From Pseudomonadota bacterium (GTDB lineage: Bacteria > SAR324 > XYD2-FULL-50-16 > JAHJRI01): a DNA stretch of 9,321 nucleotides. Made by a program: the position numbers and the translations under genes. Shown here in pieces: positions 1 through 4,506 of this stretch. Under the pieces are notes generated by a model. That model did not search any database, was not told where the DNA came from, and worked only from the letters and a program-made list of their open reading frames with translations. Location of the stretch: the NCBI GenBank assembly GCA_022360105.1, contig JAKSDL010000375.1, positions 1 to 9,321 of the forward strand, in the 5' to 3' direction. How positions within the stretch are numbered: position 1 is the first letter of the stretch; each line of letters begins with the position of its first letter.

Positions 1-198
1 AGGTCTATGAGCTGAAAATCCATGTCCGGGAAAATCCAAAGCAACAAGATCAACTTCAGGCAAGAGTGGGGCTAAATGATCGAAGGTTGCGGCATTATCC
101 AGCCAGCCGTGCAAGGCTAGTATTTTCTGTCCCTTTTTGTTCCCCCAGCGCTTCGCTGCATAGCGAAAATGGGCTGTTTTAATTTCCACTTCAACCAT
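1..198 (-). CDS. Alpha/beta-hydrolase, N-terminal 66 residues (partial)
   Basis: The gene is cut by the left window edge, so only the first 66 codons are present. The translation opens [19 protein letters not shown] and carries [11 protein letters not shown] at residues 29-39, where HGW is the usual oxyanion-hole strand-loop. DFPGHGFS follows at residues 55-62. Both are hallmarks of alpha/beta-hydrolase fold proteins, here resembling the serine hydrolase-like (SERHL/MEST) group. The nucleophile elbow and the catalytic Asp and His lie outside the window, so no substrate can be named. I chose ATG at 198 because GAAGGA lies 7 nt upstream. An in-frame ATG at 225 would add nine residues and is possible. 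The gene lies downstream of the exported repeat protein on the same strand, with a gap of about 120 bp. Confidence 0.85.
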   Translation of the reverse strand, partial: MVEVEIKTAHFRYAAKRWGNKKGQKILALHGWLDNAATFDHLAPLLPEVDLVALDFPGHGFSAHRP

Positions 199-318
199 GT
201 TTGTATCCTTCACACCCTCAGTCATTGCACAACCTTTTTGTATGGTTCTATCTGCTAGCTGCTCATTATGAGATACTTCGTTTTGACAACTGCAGTTAAT
301 ACAACCCGTGTAATCTTT

Positions 319-897
319 TTATTCAAGGAATTCCTCCTTGATAAGCTTACCTCCGAAATAGGAAAGCACCAGTTTTGTGTATCCGGTTCGTATAGATTCT
401 TCTTTGATGAGAAAAAACTCGGTTCTTACTTTAGCGCCACTGTAATTGAAATAATCCACCGATTTGCTATAGATCTGGTCATCAAAATCGCTTTTACCAT
501 AAAATATTTCTTTCCTTTTTATGGATTTATCGGGGAAGAAATGTGTTTTGATTCTCGCAATACCTGTTTCTTTAACTTTCTCAGCATCGATTGATACTTC
601 GACACTTTGCATGGTGCCATCGTGAGCATACAATTCTGTTACCTTATCAATCTTGAGATCATTAAACGTCGTCAACCTTCTGTAGACAACTTTCTTTCTT
701 AGATCACCCCTCAAATTGAAATACTCAACAATCTTGTAAGCCGTTAGATTCTGATCGACCTCCGAAAATAAGATTTGGACCGTTTTTCCCCCGTAAATGT
801 TCTTCCTGTCGATAATAGTTTTTTCTTCAGCGAAAACATTCCCTAAAAGGCTGTTTAAAACAACAATCAGCATGGAAAGCACTGATACTTTGTTCAT
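319..897 (-). CDS. Exported protein with YF-G beta repeats, function unknown
   Basis: I do not recognise a named family. With the start at ATG 897 the product is 192 aa and begins with a plausible Sec signal peptide: Lys3, a hydrophobic core at about residues 5-19, and cleavage after VFA at residue 23. It should therefore be periplasmic or secreted. The mature part is rich in Lys, aromatic and beta-forming residues. It contains four degenerate units, at about 58-72 (EYFNLRGDLRKKVVY), 118-133 (THFFPDKSIKRKEIFY), 148-162 (DYFNYSGAKVRTEFF) and 179-191 (SYFGGKLIKEEFL). These recall short beta-hairpin repeats such as the YwqK/MORN-like kind, but that is only a resemblance. ATG 897 is favoured over ATG 963 because AGGGA lies 4 nt upstream, the signal peptide then begins at the N-terminus, and the predicted transcription start lies near 969. 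Confidence 0.7.
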   Translation of the reverse strand: MNKVSVLSMLIVVLNSLLGNVFAEEKTIIDRKNIYGGKTVQILFSEVDQNLTAYKIVEYFNLRGDLRKKVVYRRLTTFNDLKIDKVTELYAHDGTMQSVEVSIDAEKVKETGIARIKTHFFPDKSIKRKEIFYGKSDFDDQIYSKSVDYFNYSGAKVRTEFFLIKEESIRTGYTKLVLSYFGGKLIKEEFLE

Positions 898-975
898 AAG
901 ATCCCTGTAAAACGCGTTTAAATGGTGATCCTTCCCAAAGCGGAAGATTGATTCATTAAGCAAAAATCAACTTCA

Positions 976-1005
976 ACTATATCAGCTGTCTTTCCTGAAT
1001 TTCAA
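976..1005 (-). promoter_or_regulatory. Sigma-70-type promoter for the exported repeat protein
   Basis: On the minus strand, TTGAAA (1005-1000) is followed after 18 nt by TATAGT (981-976). The preceding TGA makes an extended -10 (TGATATAGT). Transcription would start near 969, about 70 nt before ATG 897. The site lies wholly between moxR and the exported-protein gene, so the two are probably separate units, although readthrough is possible. Assigned by eye. Confidence 0.55.
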
Positions 1006-1016
1006 TCTCAAATTAT

Positions 1017-2009
1017 TTATGGGACCGGTATTTCCGATAGTAAATTCTGAACAATATCATCCGAAGTTTTTTCTTCTGCTTCAGCCTCGTAAGAGATCAT
1101 GATTCGATGCCTTAAAACATCCGGAGCGACAACTTTTATATCCTGGGGAGAGACAAATCCTTTACCTTGCAGGAATGCATAAGCTTTTGCCGCAATCGCG
1201 AGGGTAATAGTTGCCCTGGGAGAAGCACCAATTTCTATCAGCTGATCCAACACGGACAGACCGTATTCTGATGGATGCCTGGAAGCATCAACAAGGTCAA
1301 CAATATAGTCCTTGATCTTATCATCAATATAGATGTCCTCGATCATCTCCCTCATTTTTAAAATTTCGTCTGGTGATAAAATCTGTTTTAAATCTGCCTT
1401 TTGATCAAAAGAAGTCACCTTGTTAACGATCTGTCGCTCTTCATCCTTACTTGGATATGAAATTTTCAATTTCATCATAAAGCGGTCTACCTGGGCTTCG
1501 GGCAATGGGTATGTACCTTCCTGTTCTATGGGATTTTGAGTGGCAAGCACCAGGAACGGTTTGTCTAACGGATAGGTGGTACCGGCAAGAGATACCTGTT
1601 TTTCCTGCATGACCTCCAGCAATGCGCTCTGTACCTTGGCGGGGGCTCTGTTTATCTCGTCTGCCAATATGATATTAGCAAAGACAGGTCCTTTTTTAGG
1701 CGTAAAAGTGCCCTCCTTGGGATTAAAAACATTGGTACCAATTAAGTCTGCCGGCAGCATATCCGGTGTAAATTGAATTCTCCTGAATTTGGCTTTCATG
1801 GTACTTGCCAAAGAATTGACAGCCAGCGTTTTTGCCAGTCCGGGCAAACCTTCCAAAAGTATGTGACCACCGGTTAAAAGACCTATGACCAGTCTTTCAA
1901 TCATATACTCCTGCCCTATAACCGCTTTTGCGACTTCGGTTCGAAGTTCTTTTATCTTGGCGCTCTCGACTCCGATTTTTTCTTCCAGTTCTTTAATATG
2001 CTCATACAT
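1017..2009 (-). CDS. MoxR-family AAA+ ATPase
   Basis: This is a 330-aa protein of normal MoxR length. It has Walker A GLPGLAKT at 54-61, Walker B IILADE at 113-118, sensor-1 ATQNP at 156-160, a likely arginine finger in PEAQVDRF (Arg176) and sensor-2 GASPR at 261-265. The C-terminal helical lid ends with DVLRHRIMISYEAEAE, typical of the family. MoxR proteins are cytoplasmic ATPases thought to act as chaperones in assembly or metal insertion of partner proteins, often VWA-domain proteins. The partners commonly encoded just downstream (DUF58, VWA, transglutaminase-like) are absent. An exported repeat protein with its own promoter follows instead, so the client is unknown. ATG 2009 gives the expected N-terminus; the Shine-Dalgarno is weak (GGAA, 8 nt upstream). 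Confidence 0.93.
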   Translation of the reverse strand: MYEHIKELEEKIGVESAKIKELRTEVAKAVIGQEYMIERLVIGLLTGGHILLEGLPGLAKTLAVNSLASTMKAKFRRIQFTPDMLPADLIGTNVFNPKEGTFTPKKGPVFANIILADEINRAPAKVQSALLEVMQEKQVSLAGTTYPLDKPFLVLATQNPIEQEGTYPLPEAQVDRFMMKLKISYPSKDEERQIVNKVTSFDQKADLKQILSPDEILKMREMIEDIYIDDKIKDYIVDLVDASRHPSEYGLSVLDQLIEIGASPRATITLAIAAKAYAFLQGKGFVSPQDIKVVAPDVLRHRIMISYEAEAEEKTSDDIVQNLLSEIPVP

Positions 2010-2080
2010 AGGTGTGATTCCGATACAACAAATGAAAAAAAGAATAGTGACAAACCAGGTTAGATTTTAGCAGCAACGTT

Positions 2081-2236
2081 CTAAAATTCTTTGAAAATAG
2101 TATCGATCCCAATCCCTTCTTTCAAGTAGATTTCTTGATGACCAAGCAGCCAAGGGATTTTCCGCAGATCGGCTGGAGCACACTCTTGCCCAAAACAGGT
2201 ACAGATGTAACACTGCATTGAGATCAGACTGTACAT
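2081..2236 (-). CDS. Candidate 51-aa small protein with a four-Cys cluster
   Basis: A 51-codon ORF from ATG 2236 to TAG lies 71 bp upstream of moxR on the same strand. The translation begins MYSLISMQCYICTCFGQEC and continues with a segment containing DLRKIPWLLGHQEIYLKEG. Cys9, Cys12, Cys14 and Cys19 form a tight cluster that could bind a metal or an Fe-S cluster. The rest has ordinary protein-like composition (Pro28, Trp29, His33, Glu/Lys-rich end). No strong Shine-Dalgarno is visible (GGA just before the start); the second ATG at codon 7 is an alternative. I do not recognise the family. It could be a real small protein, a gene remnant, or chance. Confidence 0.4.
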   Translation of the reverse strand: MYSLISMQCYICTCFGQECAPADLRKIPWLLGHQEIYLKEGIGIDTIFKEF

Positions 2237-2284
2237 TTATCCAATGGACAATTTTCCTTCAAAAAGGATCAACCAGATAACCCC

Positions 2285-2590
2285 ATGAAAATGACAAAAA
2301 AAGGACTTGAAGCGGATATTGCAAAGCTTTCAAGGCTCATCAACGGTGGAGTAACCACTTCAAAACAACTGATTGACAAGGCCGGAGCCTATTTTGAAGG
2401 AGAGACAACCCTGGGAGAGCTGATAGATAAGTCCAAACCTTCACTCAGAAAGCAAAAACTGGAAATCGAAATCTTTGCCTTAAAAGCTCAATTGGAAATT
2501 GTAAATCGAATGATTGATGTGAAGAAAAGAAGGGAAAGGGATGAAGAAAACCAAGCAGACCAAACAAAAAAGGCGACTAATCACGATTAG
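2285..2590 (+). CDS. Hypothetical 101-aa helical protein
   Basis: No recognised family. The product is 101 aa, mostly helix-forming and charged. Residues 1-20 hold a short amphipathic helix (LEADIAKLSRLI), the middle has TTLGELIDKSKPSL, then comes a helix of about 25 residues rich in Leu, Ile, Glu and Lys (KLEIEIFALKAQLEIVNRMI) that could form a coiled coil. The tail is very polar (KKRRERDEENQADQTKK). No signal peptide or membrane segment is present, so it is probably cytoplasmic. Starts at ATG 2285 or ATG 2291; the nearest AAGGA is about 16 nt upstream of the first, which is far. The last codons and the TAG lie inside the terminator shared with rplT. Orientation, length and codon use suggest a real gene, but its role is unknown. 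Confidence 0.6.
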   Translation: MKMTKKGLEADIAKLSRLINGGVTTSKQLIDKAGAYFEGETTLGELIDKSKPSLRKQKLEIEIFALKAQLEIVNRMIDVKKRRERDEENQADQTKKATNHD

Positions 2591-2599
2591 TCGCCTTTT
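2568..2599. terminator. Bidirectional intrinsic terminator
   Basis: A perfect 14-bp inverted repeat (2568-2581 with 2586-2599) encloses a CACG loop. The core is AGGCGACTAAT/ATTAGTCGCCT, flanked by A runs on the left and T on the right, so it works on both strands. It ends the rplT transcript (minus), whose stop is about 22 bp away, and the plus-strand hypothetical gene, whose stop codon lies inside the right arm. Confidence 0.93.
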
Positions 2600-2620
2600 C
2601 AAATACGCTTTTTGTTTACT

Positions 2621-2974
2621 CTAAAGCTTTGCCTTGGCGGCTTCAGCCATACTTTTAAAACCGTCAAAATCAAAAATCGCCAGATCCGCCAGTGATTTTC
2701 TATCCATTTCGATGCCGGCAAGCTTAAGACCATGAATCATTTTGCTGTAAGTTAATCCGCAAATTCTCGCAGCAGCGTTAATTCTGATAATCCACAGAGA
2801 CCTAAATTCTCTTTTCTTATTTTTTCGATCCCTGTAAGCATAACATCGTGCTCTGTCGACTGCTTCCTTAACCGTTCTCAGCAGTCTGCTTCGACCGCCT
2901 CTGTACCCCTTGGCTGCCTTGAAATATGACTTTTTCTTTTTTCTGGCGTGTACAGCCCGTTTTACTCTTGCCAT
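2621..2974 (-). CDS. rplT: 50S ribosomal protein L20
   Basis: The 117-aa product matches L20 in length and sequence. It starts MARVKRAVHARKKKK, followed by a basic N-terminal extension with YFKAAKGYRGGRSRLLRTVKE, then REFRSLWIIRINAAAR and the C-terminal globular part with GLTYSKMIHGLKLAGIEMDRKSLADLA. L20 is an early-assembly protein that binds 23S rRNA, and in several bacteria it represses its own operon. It is the last gene of the infC-rpmI-rplT unit, 65 bp after rpmI, and is followed by the bidirectional terminator. The Shine-Dalgarno is weak (AGAGAA, 6 nt before ATG 2974). Confidence 0.98.
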   Translation of the reverse strand: MARVKRAVHARKKKKSYFKAAKGYRGGRSRLLRTVKEAVDRARCYAYRDRKNKKREFRSLWIIRINAAARICGLTYSKMIHGLKLAGIEMDRKSLADLAIFDFDGFKSMAEAAKAKL

Positions 2975-3028
2975 GACTAATTCTCTGGTAAACTATGTTT
3001 TATATTGTCGTTTTTAATCTCTGCGATT

Positions 3029-3046
3029 CAATTAAGCGATTAATTG
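3029..3046 (-). other. Small hairpin over the rpmI stop codon
   Basis: CAATTAA and TTAATTG form a 7-bp A/T-rich inverted repeat with a 4-nt loop, and the rpmI stop codon lies in one arm. It could influence coupling between rpmI and rplT, but it is short and weak. No U run follows, so it is not a terminator. Confidence 0.3.
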
Positions 3047-3246
3047 GCGTATGGCATCATACGCTTTACAGAGGGGACATCTGCTTTGTCTATCAGACCG
3101 CTGGAACGCAGGTTACGTTTCATCTTCTGATCTTTTTTGGTCAGAATGTGACTCAGCTTGGCTTTTTTCCGCTTGATTTTTCCGGAACCAGTAAACTTAA
3201 ACCTTTTTTTTGCTGAGCTTTTAGTCTTTAATTTATATCCAGCCAT
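3040..3246 (-). CDS. rpmI: 50S ribosomal protein L35
   Basis: The 68-aa, highly basic product carries the L35 signature [20 protein letters not shown] near the N-terminus, then [12 protein letters not shown] and the typical end [12 protein letters not shown]. It is a few residues longer than the usual 64-65 because of the N-terminal MAGY. L35 is a small protein of the large ribosomal subunit. Its ATG overlaps the infC stop by one base (TAATG), so translation is probably coupled to infC. Only a weak purine stretch (AAAGAG) precedes the start, which fits reinitiation. Confidence 0.97.
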   Translation of the reverse strand: MAGYKLKTKSSAKKRFKFTGSGKIKRKKAKLSHILTKKDQKMKRNLRSSGLIDKADVPSVKRMMPYAN

Positions 3247-3794
3247 TATTGTTTCTCTTTTTTCGGTGCAAGCACCATAAATGTGGTGCGCCCTTCAGCG
3301 CGAGGTTTTGTTTCAACTTCTCCAACCTCATCCGCTGCCGAGGCAAAACGTTCTAATAGTTCAATACCTAATTGGGTGAAAGCCATTTCTCGTCCACGAT
3401 ATTGTAAGGTGACTTTCACTTTGTTCCCATCTTTTAAAAAACCAATCGCATGCTTTAATTTAAAATTAAAATCATGCTCTTCGGTTTTTGGCCGAAGCTT
3501 GATCTCTTTAATACGAATAACTGCCTGCTTCTTTTTAGCATCGTGCTGCTTTTTGCTTTGCTGATACTTGAACTTACCGTAGTCCATGATTCTGCAAACA
3601 GGAGGGTCCGATTTTCCGCTAACTTCCACCAAATCCAATCCTTTATCGTCAGCAGCTTCCAAAGCCTCTTGGATATCCAAGATACCCAGTTGACCTCCAT
3701 CTTCATCAATCACCCTGACTGATCTAGCTCGGATCGCTTCGTTAACGCGGGTTTTCTCCTCTTTCACAAACTTTCTTCGTTTTTGCTGGGCTAT
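3246..3794 (-). CDS. infC: Translation initiation factor IF-3, ATA start
   Basis: IF3 binds the 30S subunit, blocks premature 50S joining and proofreads the start codon and initiator tRNA. The product is 182 aa, normal for the family. The N-domain has [20 protein letters not shown], the [20 protein letters not shown] region and the Lys-rich linker; the C-domain has [33 protein letters not shown] and the end [10 protein letters not shown]. No ATG, GTG or TTG gives a sensible start: extending in frame to ATG 3896 would run through tRNA-Val. AAGGGGG lies 6 nt before an ATA codon at 3794-3792, which gives MAQQKRRKF. Known infC genes use AUU, AUC or AUA, and IF3 discriminates against these, giving autoregulation. 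Its 5' flank is tRNA-Val, only 44 nt away. Confidence 0.95.
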   Translation of the reverse strand: MAQQKRRKFVKEEKTRVNEAIRARSVRVIDEDGGQLGILDIQEALEAADDKGLDLVEVSGKSDPPVCRIMDYGKFKYQQSKKQHDAKKKQAVIRIKEIKLRPKTEEHDFNFKLKHAIGFLKDGNKVKVTLQYRGREMAFTQLGIELLERFASAADEVGEVETKPRAEGRTTFMVLAPKKEKQ

Positions 3795-3810
3795 GTTTTT
3801 CCCCCTTTTT
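3792..3810 (-). promoter_or_regulatory. infC ribosome binding site and ATA initiation codon
   Basis: The minus strand reads AAAAAGGGGG, AAAAAC, then ATA. The G-rich Shine-Dalgarno at ideal spacing picks the ATA as the start and excludes the two other in-frame ATA codons upstream (about 30 and 45 nt away), which lack such a site. A strong Shine-Dalgarno paired with a poor start codon is the arrangement expected for IF3 autocontrol. Confidence 0.8.
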
Positions 3811-3838
3811 GATGGTGTATGAACTATTGACTTTAGTA

Positions 3839-3910
3839 TAGGCGCGGACGGGATTGAACCGTCGACCACTACCGTGTCGAGGTAGTGCTCTCCCACTGAG
3901 CTACGCGCCT
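3839..3910 (-). tRNA. tRNA-Val (anticodon GAC), C33 variant
   Basis: A 72-nt cloverleaf: acceptor AGGCGCG/CGCGCCT, D stem GCTC/GAGC with loop AGTGGGA, anticodon stem CTACC/GGTAG, T stem GACGG/CCGTC with loop TTCAATC, and discriminator A. The 7-nt anticodon loop is TCGACAC, so positions 34-36 read GAC (Val) and position 33 is C instead of the near-universal U. The anticodon stem, variable loop (TGGTC) and A73 agree with Val(GAC). Type II Ser is excluded by the short variable loop. No CCA is encoded, unlike the two neighbouring tRNAs. It is the third tRNA in the unit that continues into infC. Confidence 0.9.
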
Positions 3911-3933
3911 ATGGATACCGATTTATGCGGTAT

Positions 3934-4010
3934 TGGTGGAGGATACCGGAGTCGAACCGGTGACCTCCTGCTTGCAAGGCAGGCGCTCTAGCCAACTGAG
4001 CTAATCCCCC
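3934..4010 (-). tRNA. tRNA-Ala (anticodon TGC)
   Basis: Cloverleaf with acceptor GGGGGAT/ATCCTCC, which contains the G3:U70 wobble pair that defines alanine identity. The D stem is GCTC/GAGC, the anticodon stem CCTGC/GCAGG with loop CTTGCAA (anticodon TGC), and the T stem ACCGG/CCGGT with loop TTCGACT. Discriminator A is at 3937 and an encoded CCA occupies 3936-3934. It lies 47 bp after tRNA-Ile and 23 bp before tRNA-Val. Confidence 0.97.
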
Positions 4011-4057
4011 TAACCTATAAGCCGTGATTTCAGTAGATAATGTCGCTAGTAACTGGT

Positions 4058-4134
4058 TGGTGGGCCAGGGTGGACTCGAACCACCGACCCCATCCTTATC
4101 AGGGATGTACTCTAACCTGCTGAGCTACTGGCCC
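4058..4134 (-). tRNA. tRNA-Ile (anticodon GAT)
   Basis: Cloverleaf with acceptor GGGCCAG/CTGGCCC, D stem GCTC/GAGT, anticodon stem CATCC/GGATG with loop CTGATAA (anticodon GAT), T stem GGTGG/CCACC with loop TTCGAGT, discriminator A at 4061 and encoded CCA at 4060-4058. It is the first gene after a strong promoter. Order and types (Ile-GAT then Ala-TGC) match the pair usually found in the 16S-23S spacer. Confidence 0.97.
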
Positions 4135-4487
4135 AATTTGTTACTAAACTTTAATTTTTATCTAATACGATTTTTTTTGTCAATCGCTTTTTCCGCATTT
4201 TTGCTTTGAGACTGTCCTCAATTTTGCGAAACATTAACAAATTTAGAAGATGAACCCGAACTCCGTCAAATACTTTTTGGGTTGATGAAATTGGAAATCA
4301 ACTGCTAGCCTTTAAAAATTGCAACTTCACAACCTCCGGGTTTTCACGGGGATTTGGTGAATCATTGCTAAAAGCCTTCTAAAGGCACGGAAAGAAGAGG
4401 ATAGGGAGTGATAAATCTTAACCGGTGTTGCATGTCGGCGGGGGAAAATGCTTGGTGTCGGACCGGTTACAAGCACATGGAGAAACT
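4135..4487. other. Divergent intergenic region between tRNA-Ile and fabY
   Basis: About 350 bp without a clear gene. The left end holds the tRNA promoter. The right end is the fabY leader, with a 7-bp inverted repeat AACCGGT/ACCGGTT (4420-4426 and 4462-4468) and a possible 32-aa leader ORF. An open stretch ending in TAG near 4308 (encoding LEDEPELRQILFGLMKLE) has no start codon and may be a gene scrap. I could not assign a convincing sigma-70 promoter for fabY by eye. Confidence 0.6.
4155..4183 (-). promoter_or_regulatory. Promoter of the tRNA-infC-rpmI-rplT unit
   Basis: On the minus strand a perfect -35 TTGACA (4183-4178) is followed after 17 nt, including an A tract, by TAAAAA (4160-4155), a 4-of-6 match to the -10. 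The start would fall near 4148, roughly a dozen bases before the tRNA-Ile 5' end. No other promoter is obvious before infC, so the mRNA probably begins as a tRNA precursor. Confidence 0.7.
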
Positions 4488-4506
4488 GTGTCACATCTAC
4501 CTGTAA
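4408..4506 (+). other. Possible Cys-containing leader ORF overlapping the fabY start
   Basis: A 33-codon frame runs from GTG 4408 (AGAGG about 7 nt upstream) to TAA 4504-4506, so its end overlaps the fabY GTG at 4488 in another frame. The translation includes NRCCMSAGENAWCRTG and ends EKLCHIYL, with four Cys. It could be a translation-coupling leader peptide, or chance. Nothing else supports expression. Confidence 0.2.

Noticed and set aside
268..594. Plus-strand 108-aa frame opposite the exported protein gene.
   Set aside because: It is rich in Phe and Ile as expected for the antisense of a Lys/Glu-rich gene, and the opposite strand has a signal peptide, promoter and ribosome binding site.
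3795..3896. N-terminal extension of IF3 to ATG 3896.
   Set aside because: The extension is the translation of tRNA-Val and its flank. IF3 family length and the Shine-Dalgarno point to ATA 3794.
4381..4400. Small hairpin GCCTT/AAGGC just upstream of the fabY leader.
   Set aside because: Five base pairs with a 3-nt loop and no T run; too short to call a terminator or regulatory element.
4425..4487. ATG 4425 as the fabY start.
   Set aside because: It would add 21 residues absent from FabY, with no Shine-Dalgarno; GTG 4488 has GGAG at 5 nt and restores the FabY-like N-terminus.
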